Source: Paenibacillus_E qinlingensis
Lineage (GTDB): Bacteria > Bacillota > Bacilli > Paenibacillales > NBRC-103111
Length of the DNA: 64,000 bases
Assembly: GCF_028746185.1 (NCBI RefSeq)
Contig: NZ_JAQIVH010000030.1
Span: forward strand, 243,316-307,315
Direction of reading: 5' to 3'
Shown here: positions 27,813 to 35,850 of the stretch, piece by piece
Layout of the letters: each line of letters begins with the position of its first letter
How positions within the stretch are numbered: position 1 is the stretch's first letter
Notes under the pieces: model-generated
Databases searched by the model: none
What the model was told of the DNA's origin: nothing
The model's input: the letters and a program-made list of their open reading frames with translations, nothing else
Program-made: the position numbers and the translations under genes

Positions 27813-29273
27813 ATGGGCATGGATTGGATTTCTCATATGTTAACTGTGTTGTTCGTGGTAAATATTTTATTGGCGCTCACGGTGGTGTTCTTAGAACGAC
27901 GTAATGTAGCTGCTACATGGTCTTGGTTAATGGTGCTATTATTCATTCCTATTCTAGGCTTTCTATTGTACGTGATGCTGGGTCAAAACCTGAGCCGCCG
28001 AAAACTGTATAAATGGAATAAGCGTATGCAGGAACGAATGCAGACTGTGATTGGTGAGCAGCGGCAGCAGCTTATGGAGGGGACTTTTCCCTATATCGAT
28101 CCGATGGTGATGGAGTACCGGTATTTAATTTATCTGAATGTAGCTACGAATGATTCCTTTTTGTCGCAGGATAACGACGTACATATTTTCACCGATGGGG
28201 TCGAGAAGTTTAATGATTTGATTAGCCGAATTGAGGCTGCCGAGCATCATATCCACATGCAATATTATATTGTCAAAAATGATACCTTGGGTCAGCGGAT
28301 CCTGGAAGTGCTCACTCGCAAAGCAAAGCAAGGGGTGACCGTTCGTTTTCTATATGATGATATCGGCTCACGTACGCTGAAGGATTCGTTTTTCAAAGAT
28401 TTTCTTCAAGCAGGTGGACATAAAGCGGCTTTCTTTCCATCACGTATTCCTTTTCTTAATTATCGGGTTAACTATCGAAATCATCGCAAGCTCGTGATCA
28501 TTGACGGACAGATTGGCTACATTGGCGGATTTAATATTGGGAATGAGTACCTGGGCTTGAATCCGAAATTTGGTTACTGGCGAGATACGCATCTTCGATT
28601 GTCAGGCAGCGTAGTGCGAGCGTTGCAATCACGGTTCATATTGGACTGGAACCTTGCATCGGCAGAAACATTGGAAGTAGATACCACTTATTTTCCAGCG
28701 ATTTTGGAGAAATCTGTGCAAGGAAAAGTTCCAATGCAAATTGTCGCAAGTGGCCCGAATGAAACTTGGCCGCATTTTGTGTATACATTTCTCAAGCTGA
28801 TTCATTTGGCCAAAAGCCGGATTTTACTGCAAACGCCGTATTTTATTCCCGAAGAAAGCATGTTGAATGCGTTGCGAATTGCGGCGCTCTCGGGGATTGA
28901 TGTAAGGATTATGATACCTGAGAAAGCTGATCATTTATTCGTTCATTGGGCTTCGTTGTACTATGTTGGTGAATTGCTGCGTGCAGGTGTGAAATGTTAT
29001 CTGTATGATTACGGCTTTCTGCACGCCAAAACAATTATTGTAGACGGTAAAGTGGCTTCAGTCGGTACTGCGAATTTCGATATTCGCAGCTTACGGCTTA
29101 ATTTTGAGACAAATGCACTGATGTTTCATGAGGAGACGGCAACGAAGCTGGAAGAGACCTTCTGGAAGGATATGGAGGGGTGTATGGAGCTAACGCTGGA
29201 GGAATATGAGAAGCGGTCGCTTCGCATCCGATTCTTGGAGTCGATTTCGAAGCTGATATCACCTATCTTATAG
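27813..29273 (+). CDS. cls: Cardiolipin synthase
   Basis: Phospholipase-D-family enzyme of 486 residues that joins two phosphatidylglycerols into cardiolipin at the membrane. Two N-terminal transmembrane helices (about 8-28 and 38-56), then two HKD motifs: NHRKLVIIDG with His224 and HAKTIIVDG with His404, each followed by the usual GG/GT-NFD segment. Length matches B. subtilis ClsA (about 480). TTG 27810, ATG 27813 and ATG 27819 are in frame; GGAG nine bases before 27813 favours that one. Single-gene unit with its own promoter and a bidirectional terminator. Confidence 0.93.
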   Translation: MGMDWISHMLTVLFVVNILLALTVVFLERRNVAATWSWLMVLLFIPILGFLLYVMLGQNLSRRKLYKWNKRMQERMQTVIGEQRQQLMEGTFPYIDPMVMEYRYLIYLNVATNDSFLSQDNDVHIFTDGVEKFNDLISRIEAAEHHIHMQYYIVKNDTLGQRILEVLTRKAKQGVTVRFLYDDIGSRTLKDSFFKDFLQAGGHKAAFFPSRIPFLNYRVNYRNHRKLVIIDGQIGYIGGFNIGNEYLGLNPKFGYWRDTHLRLSGSVVRALQSRFILDWNLASAETLEVDTTYFPAILEKSVQGKVPMQIVASGPNETWPHFVYTFLKLIHLAKSRILLQTPYFIPEESMLNALRIAALSGIDVRIMIPEKADHLFVHWASLYYVGELLRAGVKCYLYDYGFLHAKTIIVDGKVASVGTANFDIRSLRLNFETNALMFHEETATKLEETFWKDMEGCMELTLEEYEKRSLRIRFLESISKLISPIL

Positions 29274-29280
29274 TGAAAAT

Positions 29281-29332
29281 AAAAGGATTCCGTAAACTCA
29301 CTTGAAGGAAGTGAGCGATGGAATCCTTTTTC
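29281..29332. terminator. Bidirectional terminator between cls and the VOC gene
   Basis: Outer stem AAAAGGATTCC / GGAATCCTTTT and inner stem CTCACTT / AAGTGAG. T runs on both strands suit the convergent genes on either side. Confidence 0.93.
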
Positions 29333-29356
29333 TCTAGAGAGAGCTATGTGTAATTT

Positions 29357-29782
29357 CTAGAAATTTTCACCACTGTCAAGATTGAACTGCCAAAGAATGC
29401 CGAACTTGTCCTCAACTTGTCCGTACAATTTGCTCCAGTCCGTTGCTTGAAGCTCCATGCCAATTTTTCCGCCTTCTTTGAGCTTGTGGAAAGCACTTTG
29501 GATTTCGTCGGCGTTTGCGCTAACGTAGGAAAGACTGATGTTGTTACCTACAATGTATGGCATACCTGGGAATACATCGGAGAACATGAGCGGGCTTCCG
29601 TTAATATCTAGACGAGTGTGCATAACGCCATTTTTGGCTTCTTCAGGAAGCGGATAGTCGGGGTGAGCGGGCATATCGCCAAATGTAATGATTTTGGGAG
29701 TGGGCAGATTAAATACTTCAGCGTAGAAAGTCACAACTTCGCGCGTGTTTCCTTGGAAATTTAAATAAGCATTAATTGACAT
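29357..29782 (-). CDS. VOC-family protein, PhnB/YjdN-like
   Basis: Glyoxalase/bleomycin-resistance superfamily protein of about 141 residues with two beta-alpha-beta-beta-beta halves. Typical PhnB-like features are AYLNFQGNTREVVTFYAEVF at the start, DMPAHPDYP in the middle and the end segment QVEDKFGILWQFNL. The biochemical role of this subgroup is not established. ATG 29782 is chosen because AGAGGAG lies seven bases upstream; the ATG two codons earlier is too close. It is downstream of, and co-oriented with, the MarR gene (76-base gap), so they may be co-transcribed. Confidence 0.85.
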   Translation of the reverse strand: MSINAYLNFQGNTREVVTFYAEVFNLPTPKIITFGDMPAHPDYPLPEEAKNGVMHTRLDINGSPLMFSDVFPGMPYIVGNNISLSYVSANADEIQSAFHKLKEGGKIGMELQATDWSKLYGQVEDKFGILWQFNLDSGENF

Positions 29783-29858
29783 GACCATTCTCCTCTAATT
29801 GTGAAATTGGGACAACCTCCTATATTCTAGCACTGGTTACATTGAAAATCCACCTGAC

Positions 29859-30344
29859 CTATAAGCGGAGTAATAGGGACTGCAGTTGACTTCTGCCTTC
29901 GGCGGACAATGATTTGAGTACTTGATCGGAGGCTTGGCTCATCGCGGCACGTGCTTTCGCAATTAAGGGAGGTGCTTCATCCGTTAACTGGAGAAAGGTG
30001 GCTCGGCGGTCATCAGGATCCGTCGTACGATGGATGAGAGCTTCTTGTTCAAGTGCGTCAACGAATTGGGTAACGGTGCGCGCTTTAATCCCTAATTTGG
30101 TCGCGAGTTCTGACATGCGAATGCGTCCTTCTTCTTCAATCGCAATGAGGACACGTACACGCGGCCCTGTTAAATAAGCAGGGATTCCTAACTCTGCTAA
30201 GTGCTCCTCAAATTGGGTATGCAAACGATGGGTCGTACGTATTAATAGTTGTAAAATGTCTCCGGCTGTAGGTGTGGATGAAGCAAGGCTGGAATCCATG
30301 GATGGTGGTAGTTGATCCCGTAAGTTGGTTCGAGTTGGTTTCAT
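29859..30344 (-). CDS. MarR-family transcriptional regulator, divergent from an oxidoreductase
   Basis: Winged-helix regulator of about 161 residues with an N-terminal extension of about 30 residues. The MarR core includes RMSELATKLGIKARTVTQFVDALE and the wing TTDPDDRRATFLQLTDEA. It is transcribed away from the oxidoreductase at 30453, and the shared region holds two copies of TACTGAGTATAC, one a perfect 14-bp palindrome. The simplest reading is autorepression and repression of the oxidoreductase, relieved by a small electrophile or drug. AAGGAGG is three bases from the ATG at 30344; a start five codons upstream has no ribosome site. Confidence 0.86.
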   Translation of the reverse strand: MKPTRTNLRDQLPPSMDSSLASSTPTAGDILQLLIRTTHRLHTQFEEHLAELGIPAYLTGPRVRVLIAIEEEGRIRMSELATKLGIKARTVTQFVDALEQEALIHRTTDPDDRRATFLQLTDEAPPLIAKARAAMSQASDQVLKSLSAEGRSQLQSLLLRL

Positions 30345-30368
30345 AGTCCTCCTTGACATCTGAGAAAG

Positions 30369-30408
30369 TACTGAGTATACTCAGTTTTATTCAAATACTG
30401 AGTATACA
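30369..30408. promoter_or_regulatory. Paired operators for the divergent MarR regulator
   Basis: TACTGAGTATAC occurs at 30369-30380 and 30397-30408, 28 bases apart. The first extends to the perfect palindrome CTGAGTATACTCAG (30371-30384). The pair lies in the 108-base divergent region and is the only strong symmetry there. Confidence 0.75.
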
Positions 30409-30452
30409 CATTAAATATACCATACATGAGATGAAAAGAGGAGAGATCTAAG

Positions 30453-31403
30453 ATGAGTGATCACATGGACAAAAGCGACGTTAATCTGATGCGTGCTGTG
30501 CGATACCATGCTTTTGGTGAGGCGGAAGTCCTGCATGTAGAATCAATCCCCATTCCGCAGCCACAAGAAGGTGAAGTCCTTGTTCGCGTATATGCCGCTG
30601 GTATTCTACCCGTTGATTGGAAAATACGCCGAGGATTGTTCCCGATGCCGATTCAATTTCCACATATTCCTGGAACTGCGTTCGCGGGCGTCATTGAGGC
30701 AGTTGGCACAGGAGTGTCCACCTGGCAGATTGGAGATCCTGTATTCGGTCGCAGCACGAAGGGCACGTATGCAGAGTTTACGACTGCGCCTGAGGATGCG
30801 ATTGCACGTAAGCCCGCTTCGATATCCTACGAAGAGGCTGCGACCTTGTCAGGCGGTGCCACAACGGCATGGCGTGCCATTATTTCGGAAGGCCAAGTGA
30901 AGCCGAACGAGCGTGTTCTCATCCATGGCGCCGCGGGAGGCGTTGGTATGTTCGCGGTTCAGTTCGCAAAATGGATGGGTGCAGAAGTCATTGGTACGGC
31001 AGGACCGACGAATGGGTCCTATGTGGAATCCTTAGGGGCAGACAAGGTAATTGATTATTCGTCTGAACGATTCGAAGATATCGTGGAAGATGTCGATTTC
31101 GTGCTTGATACGGTGAGTGGTGACACACTGGCACGTACTTGGTCTGTTATGAAGCAAGGAGGCAGATTGGCTTCGATTGCAGGCCAACCGCCGCTGGAGA
31201 AAGCCAAGCAGCATGGCATCACCTTAATTCGTCCGGGCATCGCTACGAAAGATGATTTGAAAGCCATTGCGGAGCTGATCGATGAAGGAAAGCTAACGAT
31301 TCACATTGAGCAAAGCTTTACAATGGCGGATGTGCGTCAAGCGCATGAGAAGAGCCAGACTGGGCATGGACGGGGGCGGATCGTGCTGCGGATGATTGAC
31401 TGA
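30453..31403 (+). CDS. NADP-dependent medium-chain oxidoreductase, quinone-reductase type
   Basis: Zinc-less MDR protein of 316 residues. GroES-like N-terminal domain (VYAAGILPVDWKIRRG, FPHIPGTAFAGVIEAVG) and Rossmann domain with GAAGGVGMFAVQFAK near 157. The catalytic zinc ligands of alcohol dehydrogenases are absent, as in quinone oxidoreductases and enoyl reductases that reduce alkenals or quinones. Divergent from the MarR gene and behind its operators, so probably induced by reactive electrophiles. GAGGAGA precedes the ATG by about eight bases. A 50-bp-unit repeat array begins about 100 bases after the stop. Confidence 0.88.
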   Translation: MSDHMDKSDVNLMRAVRYHAFGEAEVLHVESIPIPQPQEGEVLVRVYAAGILPVDWKIRRGLFPMPIQFPHIPGTAFAGVIEAVGTGVSTWQIGDPVFGRSTKGTYAEFTTAPEDAIARKPASISYEEAATLSGGATTAWRAIISEGQVKPNERVLIHGAAGGVGMFAVQFAKWMGAEVIGTAGPTNGSYVESLGADKVIDYSSERFEDIVEDVDFVLDTVSGDTLARTWSVMKQGGRLASIAGQPPLEKAKQHGITLIRPGIATKDDLKAIAELIDEGKLTIHIEQSFTMADVRQAHEKSQTGHGRGRIVLRMID

Positions 31404-31505
31404 GCTCTTTTCATGAAATAAGTAACAAAGGCCCTGCCGTCAAACCTAACGACCTCCCGAATACATCTCTTTAAAGCACTGGAAGTGCCCAGTTATAGGT
31501 TCCCC

Positions 31506-31957
31506 GGTTGACCAACGTCTGCTAGCGCACAAAAATTGTGCGCAAGAGAAGAATCTCGGTCGACCAGCGCCCGCTAGCGCACAAAAATTGTGCGCAAGAA
31601 AAGCCCCCGGTCGACCATCGCGTGCTAGCGCACAAAAATTGTGCGCAAGAGAAGAATCTCGGTCGACCAGCGCCCGCTAGCGCACAAAAATTGTGCGCAA
31701 GAAAAGTCCCCCGGTCGACCAGCGCCCGCTAGCGCACAAAAATTGTGCGCAAGAGAAGAATCCCGGTCGACCATCGCCCGCTAGCGCACAAAAATTGTGC
31801 GCTAGAGAAGAAACCCGGTCGACCAACGTCTGCTAGCGCACTAAAATTGTGCGCAAGAGAAGAAACTCGGTCGACCATCGCCCGCTAGCGCACAAAAATT
31901 GTGCGCAAGAAAAGCCCCACAGTCGACCAGCGCCCGCTATCGCACATCTAATTCCAA
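31506..31957. repeat. Noncoding tandem array of 52-bp hairpin-bearing units
   Basis: Eight units and a decayed ninth. The shared GCTAGCGCAC starts at 31521, 31573, 31624, 31676, 31728, 31780, 31832 and 31884 (GCTATCGCAC at 31936), a period of 52 (once 51). Each unit holds GGTCGACCA-like sequence and the near-perfect hairpin GCGCACAAAAATTGTGCGC (8-bp stem, 3-base loop; one copy has a single change). The segment after the hairpin alternates between AGAGAAGAATCTC and AGAAAAGCCCCC types in the first five units, implying duplication of two-unit blocks. The period is not a multiple of three, so it is not a coding repeat. It fills the space between the oxidoreductase and the second Fur-controlled lipoprotein. 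Confidence 0.95.
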
Positions 31958-32020
31958 ACTATGCAATCGTGCGGTTGCAACAAGAAAAGTCAGCATTTTT
32001 ACGTATTCACAAATGAGGCA

Positions 32021-32063
32021 TTGTCCTATATACTCCTAATTATCGATAATGATTATCAGTATC
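32021..32063 (+). promoter_or_regulatory. Promoter and Fur box of siderophore lipoprotein 2
   Basis: TTGTCC (32021-32026) and GATAAT (32045-32050) are 18 bases apart. The -10 is the first half of GATAATGATTATCAGTATC (32045-32063), which matches the 19-bp Fur consensus at 17 positions. Iron-loaded Fur would block polymerase directly. Confidence 0.85.
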
Positions 32064-32080
32064 ATCTAGGGGGATATATT

Positions 32081-33055
32081 ATGATTCAAGCAAGAAAATT
32101 AGTTAATTTCACAGCAGTTTTACTCGTGTCTTCATTATTTCTAGCCGGCTGTGGTGCCAGTACTGATACGAAAAATGCAGCAGCAACAGCAAGTCCATCA
32201 CAAGCTGCAGGAACAGCAGCAACACCTAAAGCACCTCAGGAGCGAATCCTCAAGGATGCGATGGGACATGAAGTGAAAATTCCAGGCGAGGTCAAGCGTG
32301 TGATTGCTCCTTTCCTAGAAGACGGATTAACGGCAATCGGCATTAAGCCTGTCGCACAATGGTCCGCAGCTGGTGAACCTCAGCAGTATTTGCAAAATGT
32401 ATTAAGCGGGGTTCCTGTGTTGGACATGGCAGGTGGACTTAAGCCTGAGCAGACGCTAAGTCATAATCCTGATCTTATTATTCTTGCAGCGCCAACGTAC
32501 ATGAAGAATGGCACGTATGAGGATTTCTCCAAAATTGCCCCAACTTTCGTATTATCCAATGATGAGAATGACTGGCGTGGAAATGTGGCCAAATTAGGCG
32601 AAGTTCTAGGTAAAGTAACGGAAGCTGAGCAAGCCATTAAGAAATATGATGAGAAGCTAGGGGCTTCCAAAGATAAGATTCGAACTGCAGTCGGGGATAA
32701 ATCAGCGGTATTATTCCAATCCGCAAATGAAAAAGGATTTAAGTTGTTCGGAGCGAATTTCTATAGCGGAAAGCTTTTGTATCAAGGCTTTGGATTTAAG
32801 CAGCCGAAATTGCTCAAAGGAGACTATGATACGTACTCCTTGGAAACATTAGCGCAGCTCGATGATGTTGATTACATTTTCGTTCTATCTGGCAAAGGTC
32901 GAGCGAAGCCACCTGTGGATAATCCACTATGGCAGCAACTGCCCGCTGTGAAGCAAGGTCATGTGTATGAAGTGGATTCAGGTCACTGGTTCAATCAAAA
33001 TGTGATCGCGAATCAATTAATTATCGATGATGTACTACGTAATCTAGTTAAATAG
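32081..33055 (+). CDS. Ferric-siderophore ABC transporter substrate-binding lipoprotein 2
   Basis: Lipoprotein of 324 residues: lipobox LAGC with Cys24, an Ala/Thr/Ser linker, then a class III (FecB/FhuD-type) binding domain beginning RILKDAMGHEVKIPGEVKRV. It resembles the lipoprotein at 9201 in layout and, like it, has a Fur box upstream, a neighbouring AraC/binding-domain regulator and no permease nearby. The frame is open to 31961, but the Fur box and promoter lie inside that extension and TAGGGGGA precedes ATG 32081, so the shorter form is right. The identity of the siderophore cannot be told. Confidence 0.9.
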   Translation: MIQARKLVNFTAVLLVSSLFLAGCGASTDTKNAAATASPSQAAGTAATPKAPQERILKDAMGHEVKIPGEVKRVIAPFLEDGLTAIGIKPVAQWSAAGEPQQYLQNVLSGVPVLDMAGGLKPEQTLSHNPDLIILAAPTYMKNGTYEDFSKIAPTFVLSNDENDWRGNVAKLGEVLGKVTEAEQAIKKYDEKLGASKDKIRTAVGDKSAVLFQSANEKGFKLFGANFYSGKLLYQGFGFKQPKLLKGDYDTYSLETLAQLDDVDYIFVLSGKGRAKPPVDNPLWQQLPAVKQGHVYEVDSGHWFNQNVIANQLIIDDVLRNLVK

Positions 33056-33064
33056 ATTTTGTAT

Positions 33065-33088
33065 AGACGGGGGATTCCCTCGTCTTTT
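33065..33088 (+). terminator. Weak terminator or attenuator between lipoprotein 2 and its regulator
   Basis: Nine-bp stem AGACGGGGG / CCCTCGTCT (one G-U pair) with loop ATT and four T. It may let part of transcription continue into the regulator gene. Confidence 0.6.
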
Positions 33089-33123
33089 ACGTGTTTAAAT
33101 CGAGTATATAGGAGCGCAAATAT

Positions 33124-34764
33124 ATGAACCAAGAGGTTACTCCGCCGGAAGTAGAGGACGAGAATCCATTTAACTCGATGTGGTATAAGCTGACAACCAT
33201 TGAACGAATCATGAGGAAGGATCTCCAGTGGCCGATTGAACGAGATTTCATTAAGGCCGATTCACTCATGCTAGTCGTTTCAGATACATCGGATGGCCGT
33301 CTGGTTATTAATGGTCAGTATTACCCGTTGCGATTAGGTACTGTATTCATTTGTAAGCCTGGGCAACTGATAGAAGTAGGTCTTCCTAAAGACGAGGACC
33401 ATGGTGTTTATGTGCTCCGTTTTCAAGCAGCAGCTATTCAGCAAAAGGAAGCCACTGAGACTAATATACAGCCAGTCAACACATTCCCAGGTGAGGGTGA
33501 AGCCATACTTCTTCCCGTGTCAACGGTCATCCCTCTGGTTAAAATGATCGTGACCCATTGGGAGAATGGTACAATAGCGGATCGCTTCCGAGCAGAGGCG
33601 GGATTCTATGAGTTACTTAGCCTGGTATTGCAAAACGAAGAACACAAAACGTCGATCGCTCTGGAATACGCGAAGTTTATGCTAGAACGAGATTATACAG
33701 AAGAAATTACGATTGACGGACTAGCTGCAAGAGCTGGTTTGAGCCGATTTCATTTTATGCGATTATTTAAAGAGAAATTTGGAAAGGGCGTTATTGAATA
33801 CGTAACCGAATTACGCCTAAGTAAATCGAAGGAGCTCATGCGGGAACTCCCGAATTCCTCGATTCGAGATATTGCGTTCCAAGTAGGGTATAAGAATGAG
33901 ATATATTTCAGCAATAATTTCAAGAAACATATGGGCATGGCACCTGCTGTTTATTTGAAAAATACGAAGATGAAGGTTGCCGCATACAGTTGGGTGAATA
34001 TCGGGCAATTGCTTGCGCTGCAAATTATTCCTTATGCCGCACCGATGGATCATTATTGGACTGATTTTTATCGCAATAAATATGCCTTTGACGTGACGGT
34101 CCCATTGAGTCATCATTATGAGTTCAATCTTACGGCGTTACAACAATCGTCACCTGATTACATTATTGGTATTGATGCTTGGATTCCTAAAGCTGAGCAA
34201 GTGAAGCTATCCGAGACAGCTTCCACTTTATTTTTACCATGGGATGGAAATTGGCGCGAGCATTTAATCTTAATCGGTGATTTCGTCGGGAAATCGAAAG
34301 AGGCAGCAAAATCGTTGCAAGGCTACGATTTAAAAGCTGCTGATGTAAGAGAAGACGTCAAATTGAAGATGAAAGAGGATAGAGTGTTAGTCGTTCTAGT
34401 TCATCACAATGAAATATCGGTGTGGGGTAGACTAGCTGGTACGGTCTTGTACGATGATCTGCAACTTATCCCACCGAGTCAATTGAGTGATATTCAGTGG
34501 ACGAAATCCGTGCAAGTGACGGAGTTGGCGTCGTTTGAAGCTGATCATTTGATTGTGAATGTTGGTAAAGATCCCATTTCGCAAGCGACTTGGGCTAATC
34601 TATCCAAACAGGGGGAGTGGCGCGGTTTAACGGCAGTCATGAAGGGGCAGGTTCATGTGACGCCTGGTTATGCTGGTTGGGAATCACCTTGGAATGAACA
34701 TACGGCCTTCAATCATGAGCGCCTCTTACAGCAGATAGCACAAATGCTACTTCCAGCAACATAA
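33124..34764 (+). CDS. AraC-family regulator with cupin-like N-terminus and siderophore-binding-like C-terminus (Btr type)
   Basis: Cytoplasmic regulator of 546 residues: N-terminal cupin-like arm (about 1-150), AraC double helix-turn-helix (about 183-285) and a C-terminal domain (about 288-546) like ferric-siderophore binding proteins. The linker AAYSWVNIGQLLALQIIPYAAPMDHYWTD is almost the same in the regulator at 7843, so the two are paralogues; this one is full length. B. subtilis Btr works by sensing its siderophore with this domain and activating uptake genes. It follows lipoprotein 2 by 68 bases across a weak terminator. AGGAG lies nine bases before the ATG. Confidence 0.88.
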   Translation: MNQEVTPPEVEDENPFNSMWYKLTTIERIMRKDLQWPIERDFIKADSLMLVVSDTSDGRLVINGQYYPLRLGTVFICKPGQLIEVGLPKDEDHGVYVLRFQAAAIQQKEATETNIQPVNTFPGEGEAILLPVSTVIPLVKMIVTHWENGTIADRFRAEAGFYELLSLVLQNEEHKTSIALEYAKFMLERDYTEEITIDGLAARAGLSRFHFMRLFKEKFGKGVIEYVTELRLSKSKELMRELPNSSIRDIAFQVGYKNEIYFSNNFKKHMGMAPAVYLKNTKMKVAAYSWVNIGQLLALQIIPYAAPMDHYWTDFYRNKYAFDVTVPLSHHYEFNLTALQQSSPDYIIGIDAWIPKAEQVKLSETASTLFLPWDGNWREHLILIGDFVGKSKEAAKSLQGYDLKAADVREDVKLKMKEDRVLVVLVHHNEISVWGRLAGTVLYDDLQLIPPSQLSDIQWTKSVQVTELASFEADHLIVNVGKDPISQATWANLSKQGEWRGLTAVMKGQVHVTPGYAGWESPWNEHTAFNHERLLQQIAQMLLPAT

Positions 34765-34851
34765 TTGTTGCTGGATTTTATTTTGATTCTATTCGAATAC
34801 CCGAAATCATGATAGAATTACTGCAAATTGGAAGAGTCTGTGGGTGAATGT

Positions 34852-35850
34852 ATGAAAAAATTGATTTTGATTACGATCATTGCCAGTAGTTTTGTTACGC
34901 TGTCATTTTCTTTCTACTATATGCTCAAGATTTATCAAAGTGATTTGAGTATGTCTACGGCAGGTGAGCCTATGGTGCATGAACATGCTGAACGTATTGT
35001 AATCATCTCACAGGAGCAAGGTAGCTTCATGATGAATGCCATTCAAAAAGGGGCACGCGAGGCGGCAGAAGAACATCATATCCAAATAGATTTCTGGGGT
35101 GTGTATCGTTCAAACTTGGAAGGCTTAATTAAGCAGATTGATATTGCAATCGCTTCCAAAGCGAGTGGGATAGTCGTAGAAGGTGTGGATCATCCAGATT
35201 TCAACCTCATGGTGAAGAAGGCGACAGAGAAAGGGATACCGATTATTACCATTAATTCCGATGCTCTGAGCAGCTTGCGCAAGTCCTATATCGGTTCTGA
35301 TCATTATCAAGAAGGGATTATTATGGGGGAGTACATTGCGACCCAGTTGAATGGCAAAGGCGTAGTCGGCGTTATTAAGAATATGTCCTCACCATCAACG
35401 GATGATTTGCGCTTGAAAGGCCTGACTGAAGTTTTTAAAAAATACGATGGTTTGAAGGCAGTTATAGCTGTAAATGATCCTGAAATATCGCAACCCAAGA
35501 TGCAAACGAATGATATTTTAAATAACTATCCGAACGTGACGGCATTTATTGGCCTGTCTTCAGAATCTGGGGAGAGTATTGTACAAGCAGCGCACTCACG
35601 CTCAAGATCCAAAGTATATCCGATTTTTCAATTCGATGATTCTCCGCAAACGATGATGCTTATAAAGAATGGGCAGGTGAAAGCCGGACTCTCGCAGCAT
35701 TATGAAGATATGGGCATTCTAAGTGTTAATTTGATGAAACGTTGGTTAGATGCTGCACAGCTGCCGCTTGAGAACAGCTACTTCACACCGATTAGCGTGG
35801 TGACTTCATCTGGAGAAGAGGAGAAAGCGCTTGAAAACCATTCGAAGTAA
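34852..35850 (+). CDS. Membrane-anchored sugar-binding sensor protein (XylFII-like)
   Basis: Type I periplasmic-binding fold of 332 residues behind one N-terminal hydrophobic helix (about 3-25). There is no lipobox and no obvious signal-peptidase site, so it probably stays anchored facing out. The next two genes encode a LytS/YesM-type kinase with little of its own ligand-binding domain and a YesN-type regulator. In Clostridium beijerinckii the XylFII-LytS complex with YesN senses D-xylose in just this way and turns on xylFGH; the downstream xylF here supports the same role. ATG 34852 is preferred over TTG 34828. It overlaps the kinase gene by 20 bases. Confidence 0.8.
   Translation: MKKLILITIIASSFVTLSFSFYYMLKIYQSDLSMSTAGEPMVHEHAERIVIISQEQGSFMMNAIQKGAREAAEEHHIQIDFWGVYRSNLEGLIKQIDIAIASKASGIVVEGVDHPDFNLMVKKATEKGIPIITINSDALSSLRKSYIGSDHYQEGIIMGEYIATQLNGKGVVGVIKNMSSPSTDDLRLKGLTEVFKKYDGLKAVIAVNDPEISQPKMQTNDILNNYPNVTAFIGLSSESGESIVQAAHSRSRSKVYPIFQFDDSPQTMMLIKNGQVKAGLSQHYEDMGILSVNLMKRWLDAAQLPLENSYFTPISVVTSSGEEEKALENHSK

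Noticed and set aside
31538..31732. Repeat-containing reading frame of 64 codons in the 52-bp array
   Set aside because: The period is not a multiple of three, so successive units are read in different frames; not a peptide repeat.
31506..31957. Array considered as CRISPR
   Set aside because: Repeats are contiguous with no unique spacers; the variable parts are near-copies of each other, and no cas gene is present.
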